Of a DNA stretch of 45,149 nt, positions 34,677 through 43,060 are shown in pieces. The stretch's first letter is position 1. Every line of letters begins with the position of its first letter. Source of the stretch: Acidobacteriaceae bacterium (GTDB taxonomy: Bacteria; Acidobacteriota; Terriglobia; Terriglobales; Acidobacteriaceae); contig DAIDGW010000215.1 of NCBI GenBank assembly GCA_027452245.1, forward strand, positions 1 to 45,149. Direction: 5' to 3'. The notes under the pieces were generated by a model. It was not told where the DNA came from, made no database searches, and saw only the letters and a list, made by a program, of their open reading frames with translations. The translations under genes were made by a program, and so were the position numbers.

Positions 34677-35261
34677 GTGATTCTCTCGAATGGTGAGATC
34701 ACAAAGCTACTCGCTGAACTCGGTGAGCCTGCGCGTACTGCCGTCTATGTTGCGCTGGCGACTGGACTGCGCGTGAGTGAACTGCTGGCCCTACAGTGGC
34801 AGGACATAGACTTCTCGAATAACACGATCACTCCGGCGCGGGGTATCGTTGACAATCACATCGGCGGACTCAAGACGGTGAGCAGCGCAGCCCCAGTGCC
34901 ATGCAGCGAGCAGGTTGCAGCGACTCTGGCGCAGCGGAAGTCATGCACACTGTATAGTCAGCCGACTGACTGGGCTTTCCCGTCACCGAAGATGGGCGGG
35001 ACGCAACCGTACTGGCAGGATTCGCTCATGCGCAAAGTAATCTGGCCCGCTGCTACGCGTGCCGGAATCACGAAGCGCATCGGATGGCATACGTTCCGTC
35101 GCTCACTGGCATCCCTGCTCGTGGGTGAAGGTGCTCCGGTCAAGCTGACGCAGGAAATGATGCGTCACGCGAATGCTCGGATCACATTGGAACTATATGC
35201 GCAAAGCACCATGCCAGCGAAGCAGGCACTACAGGCACAGCTTGTAAGCAAGTGGGGTTAA
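34677..35261 (+). pseudogene. tyrosine recombinase (integrase), catalytic domain only
   Basis: A 194-residue frame from GTG 34677 with the full catalytic set: R32 (ATGLRVSELLAL), K66, H138 and R141 (WHTFRRSLAS), H164 (MMRHANA) and the nucleophile Y174 (LELYAQ). It is a P4/phage-type integrase catalytic domain, but the N-terminal arm-binding and core-binding domains (normally about 150-200 residues) are missing. The frame extends back only to 34626 before a stop. The gene ends 8 bp from the tRNA-Val gene. Without DNA-binding domains it is probably inactive; a role as a minimal recombinase is not excluded. Confidence 0.8.
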
Positions 35262-35266
35262 AGGGA

Positions 35267-35320
35267 GATGGTAGGCCCGAATGGATTCGAACCATCGACC
35301 TCTTCCGTGTCAAGGAAGCG
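35267..35320 (-). repeat. attR: 54-bp attachment core within tRNA-Val
   Basis: Exact copy of 31925-31978. It covers the CCA end, T-arm and anticodon arm of the intact tRNA gene, so integration here left the tRNA functional. Confidence 0.9.
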
Positions 35321-35346
35321 CTCTAGACCAACTGAGCTACGGGCCT
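35269..35346 (-). tRNA. tRNA-Val (anticodon GAC)
   Basis: Cloverleaf on the minus strand: acceptor AGGCCCG pairs with CGGGCCT followed by A and an encoded CCA; D-stem GCTC/GAGC; anticodon stem CTTCC/GGAAG with loop TTGACAC (anticodon GAC); T-arm GATGG-TTCGAAT-CCATT. Length is 78 nt including CCA. It serves as the integration site of the adjacent element. Confidence 0.95.
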
Positions 35347-35418
35347 GCACTGGCAACGTGACTTCATTCTAACGGCGAGCGGGTGATTCCGGCAACGTGC
35401 GAATTTCGGCTTCCGGCT

Positions 35419-35733
35419 TCAGCTCTCCAGATATTTGCGCAGCCGTTCCTGGTCGGTGGCATGCATTTCCAGTTCAATGCCGTTGCCGAATTGCGGATGA
35501 CGGGTCACCACTCGTCCCTGGGCTTTGACTTTTTCGTAGCCGAGCCACAGCGTCACGGATACGCGGCTGTTCATTTCGAGGGTGATGCTCATCTGGATGT
35601 AGCAGCCGGTTTCGCAGATGTCGGATGTCTCGGTGCGAACCGGAACGTCGGAGCCTTCGGCCCTGACTTCGATTTGCACCACTTTCCGGCTCCGGGGATA
35701 GCGTCGGCGCTCGGGATTGTGCGATTCGGTCAT
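35419..35733 (-). CDS. PilZ-domain protein, probable c-di-GMP receptor
   Basis: A 104-residue single PilZ domain. It has the N-terminal arginine motif RRRYPR (9-14) and the second motif SDICETGCYI (D38 to G43, a variant of D/N-x-S-x-x-G with Cys replacing Ser). Strands such as VSVTLWLGYEKVKAQGRVV follow. PilZ proteins bind c-di-GMP to control motility, polysaccharide or transcription; the Cys substitution could weaken binding. It could respond to c-di-GMP levels set by HD-GYP proteins like the one at 10681, though the genes are not linked. Confidence 0.85.
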   Translation of the reverse strand: MTESHNPERRRYPRSRKVVQIEVRAEGSDVPVRTETSDICETGCYIQMSITLEMNSRVSVTLWLGYEKVKAQGRVVTRHPQFGNGIELEMHATDQERLRKYLES

Positions 35734-35903
35734 ATGAGATTCCTAAGTATGCAATTCAGCCGCCGGCTGGATTAGCAGCCATGATAAATGTCGCATATTT
35801 CTTAACAGAAAAGAATCTTCTGAGTTGCACTGACATGATCCGTCCTCCTGCAACTAATATGCTTCCGCGACAACCTCGTTCTTTGCTTTCGTCACTAAAC
35901 ACG

Positions 35904-35910
35904 AAGGAGG
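35904..35910 (+). promoter_or_regulatory. strong ribosome binding site (AAGGAGG)
   Basis: A full anti-16S match four bases before the ATG at 35915, one of the strongest in the window. It suggests high translation of the small basic protein. Confidence 0.75.
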
Positions 35911-35914
35911 GAAC

Positions 35915-36148
35915 ATGGCCGCCAGGAAAAAGTCGGGAAAAAGGAAAGCAGGCCGGCGTTACAGCAAGGGTGCGGGCAAGACCGTGGCAAGCGCGATGCG
36001 GCGCAAAAAACATGGTACTCTTCGTAGGGGTAAAAAAGGACACGGGGGAAAAGTAAAAAGCCGCAAGCAGGCCATCGCCATCGGGCTTTCTGAAGCCCGA
36101 AAGAAGGGGGCGAAGGTCCCTCCAAAGAAATCTTCGAAATCGTCCTGA
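35915..36148 (+). CDS. small Lys/Arg-rich protein (DUF6496/histone-like)
   Basis: A 77-residue protein with 29 Lys/Arg residues and a single Glu. It begins MAARKKSGKRKAGRRYSKGA, has a central KSRKQAIAIGLSEARKKG segment typical of DUF6496-type proteins, and ends PPKKSSKSS. The composition implies binding to DNA or RNA, as in bacterial H1-like proteins; the function is not established. The start is fixed by AAGGAGG. The formate dehydrogenase gene begins 17 bp downstream on the same strand, so read-through is likely. Confidence 0.8.
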   Translation: MAARKKSGKRKAGRRYSKGAGKTVASAMRRKKHGTLRRGKKGHGGKVKSRKQAIAIGLSEARKKGAKVPPKKSSKSS

Positions 36149-36165
36149 ACGGGCTGGGGTTTCCG

Positions 36166-39100
36166 ATGCTGAAAGAATTGCTGTGGAAGTGGCCTCTCGT
36201 TCGCCAGATCGCCACCGGATCCGATGGAACTGGACCGGAGGCCATGAGTGAGCAGACTCGCAACCTGCGTCCGCGTTTCCAGGGCGCCCAGGTGGCGCGA
36301 TCCGTCTGCCCGTACTGCGCCGTCGGCTGCGGGCAACTCGTCCATCACAAAAACGGAAGGCTTATCTCCATCGAAGGCGATCCCGCCTCGCCGATTTCGC
36401 GCGGGCATCTTTGCCCCAAGGGATCCGATAGTTATGAGTTAATTACCCATCCTAACCGGCTGAAGAAAGTCCGTTACCGCCGCCCGCATTCCACCAGGTG
36501 GGAAGACCTCGATCTGGAAACCGCCATGGACATGGTTGCCGATCGAGTCTGGGAAACTCGCGCGCGCACGTTCGTTGCAAACAAAGATGGCAAGACGTTG
36601 ATGCAGACCACGGCCATCGCCCATCTTGGCGGCGCCACCCTCGACAACGAAGAAAATTACCTGATCAAGAAACTTTTTACAGGAGGTCTGGGCATGGTTT
36701 GCGTCAGCAACCAGGCCCGGATATGACACAGCTCCACGGTGCCCGGTCTGGGCACCTCATTCGGACGCGGCGGCGCTACCACGTCCTTGCAAGATCTTTC
36801 CCATGCTGACGCGATCCTGATCATGGGTTCGTCGATGGCGGAAAACCATCCGGTTGGTTTTCAGTGGGTGATCGAGGCTCGCGAACGAGGAGCGAAGATC
36901 ATCCACGTCGATCCACGCTTCAATCGCACTTCGGCGATGTCCGACATTTGGGTTCCACTGCGCGCCGGCAGCGACATTGTTTTCCTCGGGGCGCTCATCA
37001 ATTACGTGCTGCAGAATGAAAAGGATTTTCGCGAGTATGTCGCCCATTACACGAATGCGTCGATCCTGTTGCGCGATGATTTCAAAGATACCGAAGACCT
37101 CGACGGCTTTTTCTCAGGATGGGATCCGGAAAAGCAGCAGTATGAAACGGAATCGTGGGCGTATCGTGGCGCGCGCCTGAAGAAGGACATTTACAAACGC
37201 TCCAAGGGCGGCGGCCACGCCCAGGATCGCGGCGGCGAAAAAATCCAGGCAAATGAATTTGAGCAGGACAAGACCCTTAAAGATCCGCGCTGCGTTTACC
37301 AGGTGCTCAAGCGGCACTTCTCGCGCTATACGCCCGAGATGGTGGAACGGCTGTGCGGAGTTTCCCAGAGCGACTTCTACAAGGTGGCGGAGACATTCTG
37401 CTCAGCTTCCGGCCCGGAGAAAACCGCAGCCATCTGCTATGCCGTCGGCTGGACCCAGCATTCCAAGGGCGTGCAGTTGATCCGTGCGGCGGCCATCCTG
37501 CAATTGTTGCTCGGCAATATCGGAAGGCCGGGGGGCGGAATCCTGGCCCTGCGGGGGCACGCTTCCATTCAGGGTTCAACGGATATTCCCACCCTCTACG
37601 ACATTCTGCCCGGGTATCTCCCCATGCCCTATTTCGAAGAGGACTCCGACAGCATCACCGAGTACATACAGGAGCACAAGACGGACGCCGGTTGGTGGGC
37701 GAATTTCGACCGCTACATCGTCAGCCTTTTGAAATCCTATTACGGGCACGCGGCCACCGCTGCGAATGAATTCGGCTTCAACTGGTTGCCGCGATTGACC
37801 GGAGATCATTCCCACATCGGCTACTGGATCGAAATGGCCAAAGGCAATGTCGAAGGACTCTTCGTGATGGGGCAGAATCCTGCTGTGGGCGCGCCCAATT
37901 CGCGAATGGAACGCAAAGCCATGGCCAAGCTGAAATGGCTGGTCGTCCGCGAAATGGTGGAGACAGAAACCGCGACATTCTGGCTCGACTCCCCGGAAGT
38001 AAGCCGCGGCGAACTGCGCCCCGAAGACATCGAAACCGAAGTCTTCCTCTTCCCTGCGGCGGGACACGTCGAAAAAGAAGGCTGCTTCACCAACACGCAG
38101 CGGCTCAATCAATTCCACGAGAAGGCCATCGATCCCCCCGGAGACGCGCGCAGCGAGACCTGGTTCATGTATCACCTCGGGCGGCGGCTCAAAGAAAAAT
38201 CAAAAGCCAACCCCAATCCTGACAACGCCGGGCTGGATGCTCTCACCTGGGATTACACGCTGGCAGGCGAGATTCGCGAGCCCAACGTCGAGGAGGTCCT
38301 GCAGGAGATCAACGGACGCAGCGTTGTAGATGGCAAGCTGGTCTCTGGCTACAAGGAACTGAAAAACGACGGTTCCACGTCCTGCGGCTGCTGGATTTAT
38401 TCGGGGATCTTCCCCAGCGCCGGTGAGAATCTGGCCCGCAAGCGCGAACCCAGGGATTTCCTGGGACACGGCTGGGGATTCGCATGGCCCGCCGATCGCC
38501 GCATTCTCTATAACCGCGCATCGGCGCGTCCCGATGGCGCCCCGTGGAGTGAGCGAAAGAAACTCGTCTGGTGGGACATGGAAAAGAAAAAATGGACGGG
38601 CACCGATGTCCCGGATTTCACCGCGACAAAAGCGCCCGATTATGTTCCGCCGAAGGCAGCGCAGGGTGACGATGCCTTGGGGGGCGACCGGCCTTTCATC
38701 ATGCAGCCGGAAGGCATGGGACGACTGTTCGTCCCCAGCGGCTTAAGAGATGGTCCGCTCCCGGCGCACTATGAGCCGCTGGAATCCCCGGTGCACAATG
38801 AGCTGTATCCCAGGCTGGAGAGCGATCCCGCCGCGAAAAGGCTCGACAGTCCCCAGAACCCGTATGCCAATTCTCCGGACGAGCGCTTTCCTTATGTGCT
38901 CTCGACCTATCGCTTGACGGAACATCACACGGCTGGAGGCATGAGCCGGTATCTCTCTCATCTTGCCGAGTTGCAGCCGGAAATGTTCTGCGAAATCTCG
39001 CCGCAACTTGCTGCGGAACTGGGGATCAGAAATCGTTCGTTCGTCACGATCGCCACCCCCCGCGGGATCATTGAAGCGCGCGCGCTCGTTACCTCGCGCA

Positions 39101-39351
39101 TCAAGCCGCTGAAACTTGACGGCAAAACAGTTCACCAGGTAACGCTCCCCTATCACTGGGGTTATAAGGGATTAGTCAAGGGCAGCTCTGCCAATGACCT
39201 GATCGCGTTGTCGCAGGAACCGAACGTCCGCATCATGGAAACCAAGGCGCTGCTCTGCAATGTATTGCCCGGTCCCATGGAGCACGGGCCCAAGGCGCTT
39301 GAGGAATTGGCCCAGGTCATGACTGGCCACAAAGAAAGGCGGCAGGAATGA
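36166..39351 (+). CDS. fdhA: selenocysteine-containing formate dehydrogenase catalytic subunit (Mo/W-bis-MGD)
   Basis: A 1061-residue molybdopterin oxidoreductase that oxidises formate to CO2, close to FdnG/FDH-N. An N-terminal [4Fe-4S] site (C48, C51, C55, C83: CPYCAVGCG...HLCPKG) is followed by the cofactor domains. The in-frame TGA at 36724-36726 (residue 187) is in NQARI-U-HSSTVPGLG, the position of Sec in NQARVUHGPTVA of E. coli FdnG. The next histidine and the later WTQH, RGHASIQG and GQNPAVG segments are conserved. A SECIS hairpin follows at the canonical distance. There is no twin-arginine signal. It overlaps the next gene by ATGA. A conventional caller would split it at 36726 and restart at GTG 36739. 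Confidence 0.93.
36724..36756 (+). ncRNA. bacterial SECIS element (mRNA structure) of the formate dehydrogenase
   Basis: After the UGA, 18 bases precede a hairpin loop GGUCU closed by a perfect 7-bp stem GGUGCCC/GGGCACC (36738-36744 and 36750-36756). E. coli fdhF has the same GGUCU loop at the same 18-base distance from its UGA, where SelB binds. The hairpin lies within the coding sequence. Confidence 0.9.
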
Positions 39352-40130
39352 GCGTCACAGCGTTTCTCACTGACTCGACGCTTTGCATCGGCTGTAAAGC
39401 ATGTGAAGTCGCGTGCAAAGAATGGAATCAGGTGAGCAATGACGGCCTCGACTGGCGGGGATTTTCTTACGACAATACCGCGGCGCTGGGACACTCCACC
39501 TGGCGGCATGTGGCATTCGTCGAAAATACCGCCCATCCCGGCCAGGGAGGCAATGCGCCGGAAGCATTTACCTGGGGCATGCTTTCCGATGTCTGCAAGC
39601 ATTGTGAAAATGCCGGATGCCTCGAAGCTTGTCCCACGGGCGCGCTGGTGCGAACCGAGTTTGGCGGTGTCTACCTGCAGCCGGATGTCTGCAACGGCTG
39701 CGCCTATTGCGTCGTGGCTTGCCCCTTTGGCGTGGTCGAACGCAATCCCGCCGAAGGCCGCGCGTTCAAATGTACCTTCTGCTACGACCGGCAAAAAGAC
39801 GGGCTGAAGCCGGCATGCGCCACCGCCTGTCCGACCGAGTCGATCAAATTCGGCGACATCGAGGATCTTCGCGAAGAGGCCGTGCGCCGGATGAATCACC
39901 TGCACTCTGCCGGTTTTCGCGACGTTCATCTGTACGATCCGCAGCACACCAGCGTGGGTGGAGTCCACGCCTTCTTCATTACTCGCGGAGATCCACGCGC
40001 CTACAATCTGCCGCCTAATCCTGAAGTTCCCACCAGCTACCTGCGCAAGGGATGGATCTCGGCAGGGATTGCGGCAGGACTCATGCTCGCCGGCACACTT
40101 TTTGCTTTTTACGGGAGCAATCACGAATGA
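39348..40130 (+). CDS. fdhB: formate dehydrogenase iron-sulfur (beta) subunit
   Basis: A 260-residue ferredoxin-like subunit with four [4Fe-4S] cluster motifs: CIGCKACEVAC (C13-C23), CKHCENAGCLEAC, CNGCAYCVVAC and CTFCYDRQ with CATAC. It passes electrons from the catalytic subunit to the membrane subunit. The C-terminal helix WISAGIAAGLMLAGTLFAFYG anchors it, as in FdnH/HybA-type subunits. It overlaps the upstream and downstream genes by ATGA, which implies translational coupling. Confidence 0.92.
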   Translation: MSVTAFLTDSTLCIGCKACEVACKEWNQVSNDGLDWRGFSYDNTAALGHSTWRHVAFVENTAHPGQGGNAPEAFTWGMLSDVCKHCENAGCLEACPTGALVRTEFGGVYLQPDVCNGCAYCVVACPFGVVERNPAEGRAFKCTFCYDRQKDGLKPACATACPTESIKFGDIEDLREEAVRRMNHLHSAGFRDVHLYDPQHTSVGGVHAFFITRGDPRAYNLPPNPEVPTSYLRKGWISAGIAAGLMLAGTLFAFYGSNHE

Positions 40131-41173
40131 GCACCTCCCCCCGCGGCGAGGAAAGAGAACAACGGGAACGCCGGCTTGAGGAAATCCGCAGGCAGGCGCA
40201 GGAACATGCGCTGATTCCCTTCCCCGACGAACATGAGAATTCATTCGAAGCATCTGCCGAGAACGGCTATTACGGCATGCCGCTCCTCAAGCGGCCGCAG
40301 TGGACCGTCGAAATTCCTATCTACTTCTTTGTCGGCGGAGCGGCCGGTGCCGCTGCGCTCATCGCAGCTGTCGGCGAGATTTCCAACAAAGATCGCGATC
40401 TGGTTCGCGACGCCCAGTGGCTCGCCGCCATCGGCGGCATTATTTCTCCCGCGCTCTTGATCTCTGATCTGGGAATGCCTTCGCGCTTCCTCGCCATGCT
40501 GCGAGTGTTCAAGGTGCGAAGTCCCATGTCGGTCGGCTCGTGGACCCTGGTGGCATTCTCGAATGCGGCCGTTGCCAGCGCGGTGCTGGGAGAACTCCGC
40601 CGTCGTCGCAGCATTCCAGGCGTGCCGGTTCTCACGCGTGTCTCACAGATCGCCACGGCGCTTACCGGACTGGTTCTCGCAACTTACACGGGAGTCCTTA
40701 TCGGCGCCACAGCGATTCCGGTGTGGAATGAACATATCTCGTCCCTTCCGGTTCACTTTGCCACCTCGGGTCTGCTGACCGCGGCTTCGATCCTCGAGCT
40801 TAAGGGACACGACTCCGAGGCGCTGAACAAGATTGCAATGATGGCGGCGACTCTCGAGACCGTCATGGGTGCCACCATCGAGATGCGCACCACCCGAGTC
40901 GAGGAGCCGCTGCGTCACGGAATTTCCGGACGCGCTATGCGCGGCGCAGGATTGCTTTCCGGTCCGGTGCCGCTCGCGTTGCGAGCCCTCGGGATGCTCT
41001 CGAAGAAAAACAAACCTACGCTGCGCCGGGCCGCCGCCTTATCGTCCATTGTTGGATCCATGCTGACTCGCTGGGCATGGATCAAGGCTGGACACGCATC
41101 GGCCGAAGATCCTCGCGTTCCTCTCCAGTTGGAGCCGCCAGCCCGAAGCCAGAAAGATGAAAGCCTGTTTTAA
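40127..41173 (+). CDS. NrfD/PsrC-family membrane subunit of the formate dehydrogenase
   Basis: A 348-residue integral membrane protein with about eight helices and NrfD/PsrC features: IYFFVGGAAGAAALIAA, PALLISDLGMPSRFLAMLRVFK and MSVGSWTLVAFS. Such subunits pass electrons from the iron-sulfur subunit to menaquinone without heme, in place of the cytochrome b of FDH-N. An N-terminal polar extension of about 70 residues precedes the first helix. The start is ATG 40127, overlapping the beta-subunit stop. The last base of the stop codon is the first base of the next gene's ATG. Confidence 0.9.
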   Translation: MSTSPRGEEREQRERRLEEIRRQAQEHALIPFPDEHENSFEASAENGYYGMPLLKRPQWTVEIPIYFFVGGAAGAAALIAAVGEISNKDRDLVRDAQWLAAIGGIISPALLISDLGMPSRFLAMLRVFKVRSPMSVGSWTLVAFSNAAVASAVLGELRRRRSIPGVPVLTRVSQIATALTGLVLATYTGVLIGATAIPVWNEHISSLPVHFATSGLLTAASILELKGHDSEALNKIAMMAATLETVMGATIEMRTTRVEEPLRHGISGRAMRGAGLLSGPVPLALRALGMLSKKNKPTLRRAAALSSIVGSMLTRWAWIKAGHASAEDPRVPLQLEPPARSQKDESLF

Positions 41174-41913
41174 TGCGCGGGAGCAAAGAAGAACGGTCCC
41201 GCCAGGCCAGCAAGACCACAACAACCCTCCGGCAGGATCCGGCGTTGCCCGCCGTCTTGTTTGATCTCGACGGCACCCTCATCGACAGCGTGTACGAGCA
41301 TGTCGAGACATGGTCGGCGGCCTTGCGCCGTCACAAAATTGTGCTGCCTACGTGGAAGATCCATCGCCGTATCGGCATGAGCGGAAAATCGTTTGCCCGC
41401 GAGTTATTGCGCGAACTGAAAAATGTGCCGCGCGGCATTCATATCGAAAACCTTGAAAGTGAACACGATGCAGCATTCGCTCGAAAAATGCCGGCCTTGC
41501 AACTTCTTCCCGGCTCCCAGGATCTGCTGGACCACCTCACGCGATGCCGAGTGCAGTGGGCGGTTGCCACCACCGGCAAGCGAAAACAGGCCGGCCGCCT
41601 CCTCAAGCGCCTGAAGATTCCAAATCAGACCGTGATTGTCACCGGCGATGACGCGGAGCGCGCCAAGCCCTCGCCCGATATCTTCCTGGCTGCCGCCGCA
41701 AAACTTGGCGTGGAAATCCAGAACTGCATTGTCATCGGCGACAGTCCCTGGGACATGCTGGCAGCCGGCCGGAAGAACGCCCTCGGCGTCGGCCTGCTGT
41801 CGGGCGGTTACAGCCAAGAAGAACTCGAGCGGGCCGGGGCATTTCGAATCTATGACGATCCCGCCGATCTCTTGATGCACATCGAGCAGTTAGGCTTGCC
41901 CGGGCCTGACTGA
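41173..41913 (+). CDS. HAD-superfamily hydrolase (phosphoglycolate-phosphatase-like)
   Basis: A 246-residue HAD phosphatase. Motif I is VLFDLDGTLIDS (D31, D33), motif II is VATTGKRKQ, motif III is the lysine in ERAKPSPDIF, and motif IV is IGDSPWDMLAAG. The cap domain lies between motifs I and II (subfamily IA). The ATG shares its first base with the NrfD stop codon (TAATG), so it belongs to the formate dehydrogenase operon. Its substrate is unknown. An extended, Lys/Arg-rich 25-residue N-terminus is unusual. Confidence 0.88.
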   Translation: MRGSKEERSRQASKTTTTLRQDPALPAVLFDLDGTLIDSVYEHVETWSAALRRHKIVLPTWKIHRRIGMSGKSFARELLRELKNVPRGIHIENLESEHDAAFARKMPALQLLPGSQDLLDHLTRCRVQWAVATTGKRKQAGRLLKRLKIPNQTVIVTGDDAERAKPSPDIFLAAAAKLGVEIQNCIVIGDSPWDMLAAGRKNALGVGLLSGGYSQEELERAGAFRIYDDPADLLMHIEQLGLPGPD

Positions 41914-41928
41914 TTTCCCGCGCGAAAC

Positions 41929-42978
41929 TCAAAGCAAATCGAGCGCCGACCGGTTCTCCCGCTTCACCTGTTGTATCGTGCAGTCCTTCGGCGCTTTATC
42001 TGGACGCCAGCGCAGGAATTTCGTTCCGTGGCGGAAACGGCCTCCGGTAAAGTGATCGAACTGCACTTCGACAACCAGCCTGGAATCGAGCGGCTGCCAT
42101 TCCATGGATCGCTTGCTGCTCCATCGGCTCAGCCCGCCCGGCGCTTTGCCGGTAAACCCCGGCGGCTTGATCAGGCGTTCCAGCTTCTTCGTAAGCGCCG
42201 GACGTTCGTCGCTTGAAATCGATGAGGTAAATCCGACATGATCGAGCTTGCCTTCCGCGTTATACAAGCCAAGCAGCAACGAACCCACGAGAGCCTTTTT
42301 CTCCAGATACCGGAAACCTCCGACCACGCAGTCGGCCGAACGTTGCCGTTTAATTTTCTGCATGCCGGTGCGCTCGCCGCTCTGGTAAGGGAGATCCCTG
42401 CGTTTGGCCACGACACCATCCAGCGCAACTCCCATGTGAAACCATTTGCGCGCAACAGCGATATCCTGCGTCACCGGAGACAAGCGCGCCTTTGTGATGG
42501 ATGAAAGATACTTCTTTGCGAACTCTTCCAGGCGTTTGCGCCGAGTTTCTAGCGGCTCTTGATTCAACGCGTGCCCTCGGTCATCCACAAGAAGATCGAA
42601 AACAATGAATAGAGCCGGGGTCTGCTCACTGAGTTTTCGGATGCGGCTGGCTGCCGGATGGATCCTCATCAGTAAGCTGTCGAACGACAATCCGCCATCG
42701 AGCGGGATTACGATTTCGCCATCCAGCACAAACTGTTTAGCCCGAATCTGAGCAAGCGCCTCGCTGAGTTCGGGAAAATAACGCGTCAACGGCTTCGATG
42801 CCTTTGACATCAAATCAACTTGCTTATGGTCGCGGAAGGCCAGACAGCGGAATCCGTCCCACTTCGGCTCATATTGCCATTGAGAACCAATGGGCAGTTC
42901 CGAGGCCGGTTGCGCCTCCATCGGTTCGAAGTTTTTGTTCAGCGGCAAAGACATAGGAGTAACCGTCCACCTTGCCAT
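41929..42978 (-). CDS. ATP-dependent DNA ligase, LigD-ligase-domain type
   Basis: A 349-residue ligase. The adenylation lysine is in EPKWDGFR (K39), motif III is ALFIVFDLLVDDRG, motif IV is ALDGVVAKRRD and motif V is MQKIKRQRSADCVVGGFRY. The C-terminal OB-fold ends in VEVQFDHFTGGRFRHGTKFLRWRPDK. This resembles the ligase module of LigD, but the polymerase and phosphoesterase modules are missing, and no Ku gene is in the window. A later start at 42954 (MSLPLNKNF) is possible. It is divergent from the amine oxidase by 82 bp. Confidence 0.88.
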   Translation of the reverse strand: MARWTVTPMSLPLNKNFEPMEAQPASELPIGSQWQYEPKWDGFRCLAFRDHKQVDLMSKASKPLTRYFPELSEALAQIRAKQFVLDGEIVIPLDGGLSFDSLLMRIHPAASRIRKLSEQTPALFIVFDLLVDDRGHALNQEPLETRRKRLEEFAKKYLSSITKARLSPVTQDIAVARKWFHMGVALDGVVAKRRDLPYQSGERTGMQKIKRQRSADCVVGGFRYLEKKALVGSLLLGLYNAEGKLDHVGFTSSISSDERPALTKKLERLIKPPGFTGKAPGGLSRWSSKRSMEWQPLDSRLVVEVQFDHFTGGRFRHGTKFLRWRPDKAPKDCTIQQVKRENRSALDLL

Positions 42979-43060
42979 TCGCTGATTCCCGCAGCACCGG
43001 CGAATTTAGGATGCACGGCGAAGCGGCGCAGTTCGCTGCAACATATGAAAAGTGATGCCA

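Larger units (their letters stand above)
31925..35320. mobile_element. 3.4-kb integrative element in tRNA-Val(GAC) carrying a restriction-modification-Vsr cassette
   Basis: The element is bounded by 54-bp perfect direct repeats of the tRNA-Val 3' half; the intact tRNA is restored at the right end. A tyrosine-recombinase domain sits 8 bp from the tRNA, as usual for tRNA-integrating islands. Cargo: a frameshifted endonuclease-like gene, a C5 methyltransferase and Vsr. There are no conjugation or phage structural genes, so it can move only with help, and probably not at all if the recombinase is truncated. Confidence 0.85.

Noticed and set aside
35734-35914. A sigma-54 (-24/-12) promoter upstream of the formate dehydrogenase operon
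   Set aside because: No TGGCAC-N5-TTGC match is visible in the interval.
36166-36726. A 186-residue truncated oxidoreductase followed by a separate 870-residue gene from GTG 36739
   Set aside because: The TGA is at the Sec position and a SECIS hairpin follows at the right distance; this is one selenoprotein gene.
39162-40253. A 363-residue frame antisense to the formate dehydrogenase operon
   Set aside because: It crosses three tightly coupled real genes on the opposite strand and shows no family motif.
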